From assembly GCA_034173665.1 (NCBI GenBank), contig JAXFDG010000133.1, positions 1 to 9,554 of the forward strand: DNA of 9,554 nt. Direction: 5' to 3'. Positions 1 to 6,575 of the stretch are shown here, piece by piece (the first letter of the stretch is position 1; the number at the start of each line of letters is the position of its first letter). A program made the position numbers and the translations under genes. Below the pieces are notes generated by a model, which was not told the origin of the DNA, made no database searches, and saw only the letters and a program-made list of their open reading frames with translations. This DNA comes from Arcanobacterium_A sp034173665 (GTDB lineage Bacteria > Actinomycetota > Actinomycetes > Actinomycetales > Actinomycetaceae).

Positions 1-569
1 CCGTGTTCACCGGCAATGTAAGCGTGAATATTTTGGGTTGCTACGCCTGTTTCAAGCGAAACTAAGTAACGCAAACGGGAAGTATCCAATACGGTGCCGG
101 AGCCGAAAACCTGATTTCGTGGTAATCCAGTAATCTGCAAAGCAGCATAGGTCACAACATCTACTGGATTGGTGATAAACATATAGACGGCGTCTGGTGC
201 AACTTCTTGTAGCTGTGGCACAATTTTGCGCATCAAATTTACTGTTGAGCCGGCAAGTTCGAGGCGGGACTGACCCGGTTCTTGCTTTGCGCCAGCAGTC
301 ACAATAACCATATCTGCACCGCGAACGATTTCAATATCGTCACTACCCTCGACAGAAGAAGTCGGTGTGAACTGAATTCCGTGCGCAATATCTAATGCTT
401 CAGCTTCTACTTTTGGTTTATTGATATCGTAAAGAACAATTGAACGAGCATCGCCCTTAATCGCACAAGCATAGGCAACTGCTGTTCCAACTGCTCCTGC
501 ACCAATAACTGCAATTTTAGATGGACGACCGGTAGCCATCGGATACAAAGAGCTAGCGTTCTCAGCCAT
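1..569 (-). CDS. ldh: L-lactate dehydrogenase, N-terminal part (truncated by window edge)
   Basis: NAD-dependent cytoplasmic enzyme interconverting pyruvate and L-lactate. The visible 189 codons start MAENASSLYP and hold the Rossmann loop GAGAVG (23-28) and the NAD-ribose acidic residue in YDIN (D48). In the substrate loop AKQEPGQSR, Q96 sits where lactate dehydrogenases carry Gln and malate dehydrogenases carry Arg. R102, the signature GSGTVLDTSRLR (156-167, with D162 and R165) and GEH with catalytic H189 are all present. The window ends immediately after this His, so roughly the C-terminal 40% is missing. The ATG at 567-569 has AGGAG five bases upstream (575-579). A second in-frame ATG at codon 11 lacks this support. 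The resemblance, judged from memory, is to actinomycete Ldh rather than to the corynebacterial enzyme. It is divergent from the VOC gene. Family assignment is firm; lactate over malate rests on Q96 and the signature. Confidence 0.95.
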   Translation of the reverse strand, partial: MAENASSLYPMATGRPSKIAVIGAGAVGTAVAYACAIKGDARSIVLYDINKPKVEAEALDIAHGIQFTPTSSVEGSDDIEIVRGADMVIVTAGAKQEPGQSRLELAGSTVNLMRKIVPQLQEVAPDAVYMFITNPVDVVTYAALQITGLPRNQVFGSGTVLDTSRLRYLVSLETGVATQNIHAYIAGEH

Positions 570-647
570 TTCATCTCCTAATTTATAAATCCCGGAAAAT
601 AATTGAGAAAATAAAATTTCACCTTTTCGGAAACCTTCTTCTTTTCA

Positions 648-692
648 AGCTTATTTCTCTTAAACCATGGCTTGCTACTTGAGAGAAAAGCT
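648..692. repeat. Imperfect inverted repeat in the ldh/VOC divergent spacer
   Basis: The left arm AGCTTATTTCTCTTAA (648-663) pairs with the right arm TTGAGAGAAAAGCT (679-692). This gives 14 pairs with one G-T and a two-base bulge, around a 15-base loop containing CCATGG. It lies 79 bases upstream of the ldh start and 62 bases upstream of the VOC start. No T-run follows on either strand, so a terminator is unlikely. It could be an operator or a leader structure for ldh. The rest of the 184-bp spacer shows only weak promoter-like sequence: TATAAA at 582-587 on the minus strand lies too close to the ldh ribosome binding site to be convincing. Confidence 0.45.
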
Positions 693-753
693 GAGGTAGA
701 GATATCACAAACGCTCGAGAACCACGGGGCTGAAATATGAAATAGTTACTCTT

Positions 754-1155
754 ATGAGTAACACTGCAAAAAACGGAATTCACCACGTAGAGCTTTGGAC
801 GAGCGATCTCGCGGAAAATATTTCATCCTGGGAATGGATTTTCCAAATCCTAAATTTTCCTGCATACCAAGAATGGGGTGAAGGCAAATCTTGGATCACA
901 CCTGATGGATCTTATATCTGTTTAGTTGAGTCCCCGACAGTTACCGGTCATCATGACCGACGACGTGCCGGAATGAATCATTTAGCTTTAAGAGTTGTTG
1001 GGCGTGAAGTGGTTGATGAAATCCGTGAAAATTCTGCAACCAATGGCTGGCAAGAACTTTATGGTGAACGCTACCCTTACGCAGGCGGAAGTGACCATTA
1101 TGCACTGTATATGGAAAATGCAGAAGGTTTTAAATTAGAGCTCGTTGCAATCTAA
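754..1155 (+). CDS. VOC (glyoxalase/bleomycin-resistance fold) family protein
   Basis: A 133-aa cytoplasmic protein with two beta-alpha-beta-beta-beta modules of the vicinal oxygen chelate superfamily. Module one begins IHHVELWTSD (H11) and ends YICLVES (E59). Module two begins MNHLALRV (H76) and ends GFKLELVAI (E129). H11, E59, H76 and E129 sit where the family places its metal ligands, so a metal-dependent enzyme is plausible. The HxxL and HDRRRAGMNHLAL patterns resemble small glyoxalase-like proteins of unknown substrate; neither lactoylglutathione lyase nor a resistance function can be claimed. No Shine-Dalgarno sequence precedes the ATG; an upstream ATG at 737 runs straight into TAG. The mRNA may therefore be leaderless or have a very short leader. 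The stop codon TAA (1153-1155) directly abuts the stop of the convergent DsbA-like gene. Confidence 0.85.
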   Translation: MSNTAKNGIHHVELWTSDLAENISSWEWIFQILNFPAYQEWGEGKSWITPDGSYICLVESPTVTGHHDRRRAGMNHLALRVVGREVVDEIRENSATNGWQELYGERYPYAGGSDHYALYMENAEGFKLELVAI

Positions 1156-1782
1156 TTAAATTTGTGCGAGTTCAGCTTTAATCTGTGCGGGAGTCGCTGT
1201 TGGTGAGCCAATTTCTACAAGTCCAACTTCGGTTATTGCCAATAGCGCCGGATAGTGGCTAATTCCTGTGGCATAAACTTGCTTTTGCTCCTCTTGAGCT
1301 AAAAACGCATTTTCTGGATTATTCAGCTCTACTAATACCAAGGCTGAATTTATTCCTAATTCATGTGCGGCAAAAATGTATGCTGCTTCCTCAGAAAGAC
1401 TATGCCCTTCGCCATAAAAAGCTTTCTGCATTGCTGCAAGTGCCTCAACGCCGCGATCTTTTCCAGCAACGGCACGTAGCGCCATTAACCCTCGAGCCGC
1501 ATCAGAAGAATCAATCCGTAAATCTCCTGATTCTAAACGGCGCAAATATCCTGCTCCGAATTTAGCTCCTGTTAATTCTGTAATCCGCTTATTCGCTCCC
1601 GGAATATGCGGATAAGAACTGATTGGAAGGGCTCGATCACCAGAGAAAAGAGACCCATGCATGACCCGAATAGAAAGTTCCGGATCTCGTGCAAGTGTCG
1701 TAATCGTTTTACTAAACCCATAGCACCAACCGCAGTATGCGTCGGCAACATATATTAGTTCGCGTACCGGGTTTTGTCTCAT
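1156..1782 (-). CDS. DsbA-family (thioredoxin-fold) protein with CGWC active site
   Basis: A 208-aa protein with a thioredoxin-type redox motif CGWC (C17, C20) in DAYCGWCYGF, straight after the first beta strand. A helical insertion follows (about 60-165, including DSSDAARGLMALRAV). The cis-proline strand is GISHYPALL (P178). There is no signal peptide or membrane segment, so it should act in the cytoplasm. It resembles the COG3531/FrnE-like branch ('predicted protein-disulfide isomerase') rather than extracytoplasmic DsbA; the natural substrate is unknown. The ATG at 1780-1782 has AGGAAAG nine bases upstream (1792-1798). It lies 82 bases downstream of the MFS gene on the same strand and may share its transcript. 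Its terminal TAA touches the stop codon of the convergent VOC gene, leaving no room for a separate terminator. Confidence 0.85.
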   Translation of the reverse strand: MRQNPVRELIYVADAYCGWCYGFSKTITTLARDPELSIRVMHGSLFSGDRALPISSYPHIPGANKRITELTGAKFGAGYLRRLESGDLRIDSSDAARGLMALRAVAGKDRGVEALAAMQKAFYGEGHSLSEEAAYIFAAHELGINSALVLVELNNPENAFLAQEEQKQVYATGISHYPALLAITEVGLVEIGSPTATPAQIKAELAQI

Positions 1783-1826
1783 GAAAATTTTCTTTCCTGT
1801 TTCATCTGGAAATATATCAATATTTT

Positions 1827-1852
1827 AGCTGGTTAATATTATTAACTAAGCT
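1827..1852. repeat. AT-rich inverted repeat between the MFS and DsbA-like genes
   Basis: AGCT-G-GTTAAT is mirrored by ATTAAC-TA-AGCT around a three-base centre (ATT). This gives ten pairs with a small asymmetric internal loop. It lies in the 82-base gap downstream of the MFS stop and 44 bases upstream of the DsbA-like start. The minus-strand transcript reads AAAATATTG after the stem, not a T-run, so it is a poor intrinsic terminator. It may modulate the distal gene, bind a regulator, or be chance in an AT-rich gap. Confidence 0.35.
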
Positions 1853-1864
1853 CAGAAATTATTG

Positions 1865-3202
1865 CTATACAGTCTCTAAATTTTTTGCTTCTTCTGTTTT
1901 ATTTGGAAGAAGTTGGAATCCGCGAAGCACAAGATAGATTGCAAAAACTGCCCAAATAACCGCTAAGATCCAAGCTGTTTGATAAATCGTAATGTATGCC
2001 AGTCCAAAAGACGTAATTACCAGACCAATTGGGCTTGCTATCTGGGATATCGCCATGAAGATACTGAAGGTTCGGCCTCGTACTTGTTCTGGAACACCTT
2101 CTGTTACAAGAACCATTTGGAGTGGATTCATGATTCCACCACCGAGACCAGAAACTCCCATCCCCGCAATCACAAGCCACTGATTTTCCAACATTCCCAT
2201 AAAGAAGAATCCAGAAGTATAGAAAGCCATCCCTAAAGCCCAAGCCCATTTCGGTCGAGTTACAATTTTTCCAGCAATAATACTGGTAATCATCATACCG
2301 ATGGCGAAAGCACTCATTGCTGCGCCGTAAAGACCTGGATTTGTTGTTTCTTGGAAACGAGCAGGAAGTAAAACCATGAGGTACGGCATCACAAGAGCCA
2401 TTGCCAGAAAACTATCAAGGGCTAGTAAACGCACGATGGGGTATGAAAAAGCAAGTTTCCATCCAGCAAAACCTTCGTATTTTGCGTTTTCATGTGCATC
2501 TTCACTTTTGCTGATTGGTGAAACTCGCAGGAATGAAGTGAGAAATGCGGCGAGTAATGAACATAGTGCAGTGATCCAGAGAACTTGTTCAATTGGTAAT
2601 GATGCCATTAAAACTCCCGCGAGCGCTGGCCCAACAAGAAAGCTAATGCCACTTAAAGCTTGATTAAAACCAGAAATCTGAGCCACAGATTTTCCAGAGC
2701 TTTCCGAAATATCACCAACCAGCGCCGCACGAGCAGACATTCCTGGGATATCCCCAACTGCTCCAAGAATTCCGATAATTACAAACCAAGTCATATTTAG
2801 ACCAAAGATCATGTCTACAAGAATTACCGAGACCACTGAAAGACCAGAAATAATATCGGAAATAATCGACATCGGTTTACGGCCAAAAGTATCGATTAAG
2901 TTTCCACCAAAATACGCGAAAACAAGAGATGGAATAGCGATTGCTGCAGCAACAAAACCCGCTGCCGAAGGACTTCCGGTGCGCTCAAGAACTAACCAAG
3001 GCCACACAATACCGGCAATAGAATTACCGAGCATACTTAACCCGGCAGAAGATAAATAAATTCCTACCGCAGCCGGTTGTCTTGGCATTTTCGTAAGGTT
3101 TTCCATATCTGATTCAAGAGAAACAGAGCCCTGTTTCGCACTTAAAGTATCTTGTGAATCTGGAAAATTTACCTCTTGTGATGTAAGAGTTTCTTGAGTC
3201 AT
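1865..3202 (-). CDS. MFS transporter, efflux type (DHA3/macrolide-efflux-like)
   Basis: An integral membrane protein of 445 aa with an extended hydrophilic N-terminus of about 42 residues, followed by hydrophobic segments consistent with the 12-helix major facilitator fold. The motif-A loop between helices 2 and 3 is GGNLIDTFGRKP (99-110). The second half repeats the pattern, with VPEQVRGRTFSIF in the loop before the last helices. This layout resembles proton-driven drug/macrolide exporters of the MFS_3 group; the substrate cannot be told from sequence. The start is uncertain. The ATG at 3200-3202 has GGAAG eleven bases upstream. An in-frame GTG at 3212-3214 would add four residues and sits seven bases after TAAGAT, an arrangement that suits a leaderless start. 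The DsbA-like gene follows on the same strand after 82 bases. Confidence 0.88.
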   Translation of the reverse strand: MTQETLTSQEVNFPDSQDTLSAKQGSVSLESDMENLTKMPRQPAAVGIYLSSAGLSMLGNSIAGIVWPWLVLERTGSPSAAGFVAAAIAIPSLVFAYFGGNLIDTFGRKPMSIISDIISGLSVVSVILVDMIFGLNMTWFVIIGILGAVGDIPGMSARAALVGDISESSGKSVAQISGFNQALSGISFLVGPALAGVLMASLPIEQVLWITALCSLLAAFLTSFLRVSPISKSEDAHENAKYEGFAGWKLAFSYPIVRLLALDSFLAMALVMPYLMVLLPARFQETTNPGLYGAAMSAFAIGMMITSIIAGKIVTRPKWAWALGMAFYTSGFFFMGMLENQWLVIAGMGVSGLGGGIMNPLQMVLVTEGVPEQVRGRTFSIFMAISQIASPIGLVITSFGLAYITIYQTAWILAVIWAVFAIYLVLRGFQLLPNKTEEAKNLETV

Positions 3203-3221
3203 TAATATGAACACTTCCGCT

Positions 3222-3227
3222 ATCTTA
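3222..3227 (-). promoter_or_regulatory. Candidate -10 element for the MFS gene
   Basis: TAAGAT on the minus strand fits TANNNT and lies seven bases upstream of the GTG at 3214 and 19 bases upstream of the ATG at 3202. No good -35 hexamer is found 16-18 bases further upstream, so the promoter may need an activator. The tandem TTTACNGTA boxes at 3269-3292 are suitably placed for one. Confidence 0.35.
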
Positions 3228-3268
3228 TCTTTAACTGAGTGACTCTAACACAGATAAACTAGCCTCGG

Positions 3269-3292
3269 TTTACTGTAATGACCTTTACCGTA
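3269..3292. promoter_or_regulatory. Tandem TTTACNGTA boxes upstream of the MFS gene
   Basis: TTTACTGTA (3269-3277) and TTTACCGTA (3284-3292) are direct repeats spaced 15 bases start to start. The first contains the palindrome TTAC-T-GTAA; the second keeps the TAC-C-GTA core. They lie about 42-70 bases upstream of the candidate -10 of the MFS gene, a typical place for a regulator. No regulator gene is adjacent in the window, so the factor is unknown. Confidence 0.35.
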
Positions 3293-3371
3293 GATAATCA
3301 CATTTAGAAAAATCACAACCATAAACATTGATAAATACAATTAAGAGTTGCAAAAGAATCCAGGAAACCTC

Positions 3372-3415
3372 AAAGAAAAACTTAAGAACTAGAAATTTTC
3401 TCCGAAACCTTAAGC
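3372..3415 (-). terminator. Possible intrinsic terminator after the glycosyltransferase gene
   Basis: Read on the minus strand, GCTTAAGG and TCTTAAGT (both centred on CTTAAG, at 3409-3414 and 3381-3386) can pair as an outer stem with wobble ends. A small AGAA/TTCT inner stem lies between them. TTTTTCTTT follows directly (3372-3380). The stem is weak and AT-rich, so this is tentative. It lies 28 bases downstream of the glycosyltransferase stop and would separate that transcript from the MFS gene. Confidence 0.35.
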
Positions 3416-3442
3416 AATTCCTAACAGTTGATACCGCAAGAA

Positions 3443-4639
3443 TTATTTTGCTAATTCCTTAAGAATTACACCAGCTGCTTGTGTACCAGTAGTTTCAATT
3501 GAGCGATTTTCTCGTACCCACGAAACTGCTAATTCTTGATTTTCTAGCTGCCAAATTTCTTGTTTCTGTATCGCTTCTTCCATTGCATTTACAACTGCAG
3601 AAAGTTCATAGTCAGCAATAAACCCTAAATTATTTTCCGTAATTAGTTCCCGCAACGGTCCCACGCCCACGTAAATTACCGGCACACCAGAAGCTAGAGC
3701 AGCAAAAGTTTTTGTTGGAACAGCGAAGTCATATCCCATACCTGGTTTTATCGAAACCAATGCGGCGATAGATTCCCTTTGCCATTTCGCGGCAATTTCT
3801 ACTGGAACTTGACCAAGCTGTTGAATTATTCCTGATGGTAAACGGGAAGCAATTTGTGCAATAGTGTCAGCGCTCGATCCCTGCCCGAGATAAACCAATC
3901 CATACTCTGGGTACTTCTGCGCAAGCTGCTCCATAGCAAGCGCAAAAATTTCAGCACCCTGCCACTGTGAAGATGTTCCTGCATAAATAAAATATTTTGC
4001 AGTATTTGAATCTTCAGCGGTACTAGTTTTCTCGACGTCGAAAACCGGAGTAAAAATATTGGTATCAATCCCGTTAAGAACTACTGAAACTGATTTTGCA
4101 CCAAGCTCCTTAGTGCGCTCACCTACTTCTTCAGAAACAGCGATAACAGTTTGTGCATGGCGAAGCACAAATTTCTCAACGCTTCGTAATGCTGCAACTA
4201 CGGCTTTTGGTGCAGTGCTTGCAGCAGCATCAGACCAAATATCAGCAGCGTAATAAACAAAAGGCACTCGCCGGATTTTACTCACTAAAGCGGTGAAAAA
4301 CCCTGTTGTAGGAGGCGGTTCAACCACGTAAATATCTGGTTGTTTCCCCAAAAGCATTCGGAAAAACATCGGAATGTCGAAACTCATATATTGTAAATAA
4401 CCTTTAAGGTATCCGTCTTTCCCGCGTTTTACTCGGTGACGATTAATCACATAGTCTTGTTTTCGATCAAAATCTTGCGCAATTTTTTCTGAATTAGCGG
4501 CTAGCTTAGTAGTCTCAACAGTTACCTTCAGTCCGTGCTTATGTAATCCTGTTGCCAACGCATTTAGGCGCAAAGCTGCAGCAGCTGGTTCAGGAGAAAA
4601 AATTCTACTCACTATCTTTACGTGAAGTTTCTTTTCCAA
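3443..4639 (-). CDS. Glycosyltransferase family 4 (GT-B fold), envelope glycan assembly
   Basis: A 398-aa cytosolic or membrane-associated GT-B transferase. The N-terminal acceptor domain starts at VKIVSRIFSPEPAAAALRL (8-26), the usual pattern of WbuB/WcaI-like enzymes. The VVEPPPTTGF and YYAADIWSDAA segments (105-139) belong to this domain. The donor domain holds VLNGIDTNIFTP (187-198), GTSSQWQGAE (221-230) and PTKTFAALASGVPVIYVG (308-325). In that last motif Ala313 stands where many GT4 enzymes have the conserved Glu of EX7E; this may be normal for the subfamily. The start is TTG (4637-4639): an in-frame TAA directly precedes it, and GGGAAAG lies seven bases upstream (4647-4653). A later GTG at codon 10 would remove the first strand. 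It follows the epimerase gene after 38 bases with no terminator between, so cotranscription and transfer of the sugar made by the epimerase pathway are likely. Acceptor and donor are unknown. Confidence 0.88.
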   Translation of the reverse strand: MEKKLHVKIVSRIFSPEPAAAALRLNALATGLHKHGLKVTVETTKLAANSEKIAQDFDRKQDYVINRHRVKRGKDGYLKGYLQYMSFDIPMFFRMLLGKQPDIYVVEPPPTTGFFTALVSKIRRVPFVYYAADIWSDAAASTAPKAVVAALRSVEKFVLRHAQTVIAVSEEVGERTKELGAKSVSVVLNGIDTNIFTPVFDVEKTSTAEDSNTAKYFIYAGTSSQWQGAEIFALAMEQLAQKYPEYGLVYLGQGSSADTIAQIASRLPSGIIQQLGQVPVEIAAKWQRESIAALVSIKPGMGYDFAVPTKTFAALASGVPVIYVGVGPLRELITENNLGFIADYELSAVVNAMEEAIQKQEIWQLENQELAVSWVRENRSIETTGTQAAGVILKELAK

Positions 4640-4677
4640 TTATTTACTTTCCCGCTTTATTCCTGCGATACAAATAC

Positions 4678-5748
4678 TTAAAACTCTAATAAAGTCTGCA
4701 CAACAAGACGTGCCGTATCGCCATTGCCATAAGGGTTTTCCAAAGCGAAAGCTGGAACTTCTTCTTGTGTTGCTTGAATAATTTGTATCCCCGGTTCAAC
4801 CAACCTATTCCATCCCAGTTCAATCGTTTCTTCCCACTCTGTTTCGCTACGCACAGTAATGCAAGGAGTCTGCAGTAAAAACGCTTCTTTTTGTAGCCCG
4901 CCAGAATCAGTAATAACTGCTTTTGCACTCATTACTGCCCGCACTAATTTTGGATAAGGAAGAGCGTCACACCACTTAAGACTGCCTGTATCCGCTATCT
5001 TCTGCGGCCATAATGAAGTAATTTCAGAATTTTCCATAACTGCTTTTAAACGTGGATGTGCTAAAAGATATACCGGATAATCAAGATTTGAAAATGCTTT
5101 TAGAATCTCCTGCAAACGCTGTGGGTCATCAGTATTTTGTGGACGATGAATTGTAGCAATGTAATATTCTTTTGTTTTACTTGGAACTGGAATAGGTGCA
5201 TTAGCCACAGCATCGCGCTGCACGTAAAGAATATCTGTCATTACATCGCCCACGTTAATTGCTTTAGCGGCTAAACCTTCTGTAGCCAAATGCTGCATTG
5301 CTATTTGTGTTGGCGCAAGTAATAAATCTGAAACATGATCGGTTACCACTCGATTATGCTCTTCTGGCATAGACCTATTAAAAGAACGTAACCCTGCTTC
5401 TAAATGAGCCACTCGAATTTGTAATTTAACCGCAGCTAAAGCGGCTGCAATTGTGGAATTAGTATCGCCATAAACAAGCACCCAATCCGGGTTTTCCTCT
5501 TGAAAAATTTTTTCAAGTTTAATTAACATTTCACCGGTTTGTGCTCCGTGCGTAGCCGAACCTACATTCAATTGATGTTTTGGCTGAGAGATTCCTAGCT
5601 CTTGAAAAAAGCTCTGCGAAAGTAATGGGTCATAATGCTGGCCAGTATGTACAATCACATGCTCAATTCCTTTTACATGCATTTGTTTGTCAATTGGCGC
5701 AAGCTTCACGAATTGGGGACGGGCTCCAACTACCGAAATAATTTTCAA
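4678..5748 (-). CDS. wecB: Non-hydrolysing UDP-N-acetylglucosamine 2-epimerase family
   Basis: A 356-aa cytoplasmic enzyme of the family that interconverts UDP-GlcNAc and UDP-ManNAc. Landmarks in order: VVGARPQFVKLAP (6-18), YGDTNST (D95), HLEAGLRS (E117), MPEEHNR (E130), ATIHRPQNTDD (H201), DSGGLQKEA (281-289) and RSETEWEE (300-307). D95, E117, E130 and H201 match the catalytic set known from E. coli WecB. The GARPQF start and the DSGGLQKEA/ETEWEE block look closer to WbpI-type enzymes, which act on UDP-GlcNAc3NAcA, so the exact substrate is uncertain and the symbol is by family only. The start must be TTG (5746-5748): an in-frame TAG lies five codons upstream (5764-5766) with no ATG or GTG between. 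It has only a weak ribosome site. It is first in a two-gene unit with the glycosyltransferase. No UDP-ManNAc dehydrogenase is visible in the window. Confidence 0.9.
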   Translation of the reverse strand: MKIISVVGARPQFVKLAPIDKQMHVKGIEHVIVHTGQHYDPLLSQSFFQELGISQPKHQLNVGSATHGAQTGEMLIKLEKIFQEENPDWVLVYGDTNSTIAAALAAVKLQIRVAHLEAGLRSFNRSMPEEHNRVVTDHVSDLLLAPTQIAMQHLATEGLAAKAINVGDVMTDILYVQRDAVANAPIPVPSKTKEYYIATIHRPQNTDDPQRLQEILKAFSNLDYPVYLLAHPRLKAVMENSEITSLWPQKIADTGSLKWCDALPYPKLVRAVMSAKAVITDSGGLQKEAFLLQTPCITVRSETEWEETIELGWNRLVEPGIQIIQATQEEVPAFALENPYGNGDTARLVVQTLLEF

Positions 5749-5830
5749 GATATCCCAGCTTCTCTACTTTCGAAAACAAGTTTCTTTTGGCAATTATTAA
5801 ACTTTTCAGCAACGCTAAATAAATCACCTT

Positions 5831-5846
5831 AATCGTATCAACGATT
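5831..5846. repeat. Inverted repeat in the epimerase/LysE divergent spacer
   Basis: AATCGT (5831-5836) and ACGATT (5841-5846) form a perfect six-base inverted repeat around ATCA. It lies 82 bases upstream of the epimerase start and 25 bases upstream of the putative lysE -35. It could be an operator serving either divergent gene. It is short enough to occur by chance, and no regulator gene is next to it. Confidence 0.3.
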
Positions 5847-5870
5847 TCATCTCATCAATCAAAGTAACAC

Positions 5871-5899
5871 TTCATATTACTTTCGTTGAATTATAAAAT
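5871..5899 (+). promoter_or_regulatory. lysE-family gene promoter, leaderless arrangement
   Basis: TTCATA (5871-5876, four of six -35 matches), a 17-base spacer and TAAAAT (5894-5899, five of six -10 matches). The -10 ends six bases before the ATG at 5906, so transcription should begin at or within a base of the start codon. The intervening bases are TCCCCC, with no Shine-Dalgarno sequence. Together these indicate leaderless translation. Confidence 0.6.
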
Positions 5900-5905
5900 T
5901 CCCCC

Positions 5906-6511
5906 ATGTCCACCTTTATCACCGGATTAGTGTCTGGGTTATCGCTGATTATTGCAATCGGTGCGCAAAACGCTTATCTTCTACGACAAGCAATAATTGG
6001 CAAATATCAATATGCAATTGCTTTATTCTGCGCACTCAGCGACGCCGTATTAATTGGACTGGGTGTTTTTGGCTTTGGATATGTGGTTGAAAAATTTCCG
6101 ATGGCTTTAGAAGTTCTTCGCTGGGGAGGCGTAATTTTTCTTCTCTGGTACGGAACACAAGCTCTTCTTCGGATTCAAGAAAGCGGAAGCCTCGACGTCG
6201 ATACGAAAACAACTGGGCCAAAAACATTGCTTAAGGCTCTACTGATTGCAGGGGCAATGACTTACTTAAACCCTCACGTCTATCTCGACACAATTGTTCT
6301 TCTTGGGTCAATTGCAAATACAGTGCCGGGAAATAGTTGGCTTTTTTATTTTGGTGCAATAACTGCAAGTTTTAGCTGGTTCTTTACTTTAGCAGCAGCC
6401 GGGAAACCATTACGCCCAATATTTTCTAAACCTCAAGCATGGAAAATCCTTGATTTCTTGATTGCTCTATTAATGTTCTTCCTTGCTGCAAAGCTAGCAT
6501 TTGAATTTTAA
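5906..6511 (+). CDS. LysE/ArgO-family amino-acid exporter
   Basis: A 201-aa integral membrane protein, the usual family length, with five or six hydrophobic helices. Family landmarks are IGAQNAYLLRQ (18-28), LSDAVLIGLGVFGFG (44-58) and LNPHVYLDT (121-129). The last contains the conserved Asn-Pro-His and Asp of basic amino-acid exporters such as LysE of Corynebacterium and ArgO of E. coli. Export of L-lysine and/or L-arginine is therefore the likely role; substrate choice cannot be read directly. A hydrophilic loop (about 90-108) splits the two halves. No LysG/ArgP-type regulator gene lies beside it, unlike in C. glutamicum. The ATG at 5906 has no ribosome binding site but has a promoter spaced for leaderless transcription. 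It is divergent from the epimerase unit and codirectional with the surface-protein gene 103 bases downstream, which has its own promoter. Confidence 0.9.
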   Translation: MSTFITGLVSGLSLIIAIGAQNAYLLRQAIIGKYQYAIALFCALSDAVLIGLGVFGFGYVVEKFPMALEVLRWGGVIFLLWYGTQALLRIQESGSLDVDTKTTGPKTLLKALLIAGAMTYLNPHVYLDTIVLLGSIANTVPGNSWLFYFGAITASFSWFFTLAAAGKPLRPIFSKPQAWKILDFLIALLMFFLAAKLAFEF

Positions 6512-6546
6512 TAACCCACAAAATTACCTATTTTCGACAATTGTAG

Positions 6547-6575
6547 TTGGCAAACAAAGCCAAACAACCTAATAT
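6547..6575 (+). promoter_or_regulatory. Promoter of the surface-anchored protein gene
   Basis: TTGGCA (6547-6552, five of six -35 matches), a spacer of exactly 17 bases, then TAATAT (6570-6575, four of six, with TANNNT conserved). The predicted start of transcription near 6582 falls inside the adjoining palindrome, so a protein bound there would block RNA polymerase. A short inverted repeat, TTGGC-aaacaaa-GCCAA (6547-6563), also overlaps the -35. Confidence 0.6.

Noticed and set aside
582..587. TATAAA as the -10 of ldh
   Set aside because: Transcription would start inside the AGGAG ribosome site (575-579), destroying it. The -35 match at the right spacing is weak, so the ldh promoter probably lies further upstream or depends on a regulator.
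743..748. TAGTTA as a leaderless -10 for the VOC gene
   Set aside because: The last base is not T and the spacing to the ATG is slightly short. The absence of a ribosome site is real, but the promoter cannot be assigned.
1899..2249. Second minus-strand frame of 116 codons within the MFS gene
   Set aside because: It overlaps the C-terminal half of the transporter in another frame. The composition (many Trp, Ser, Asn, Cys) is typical of an out-of-frame reading, and the MFS frame is intact, so there is no frameshift.
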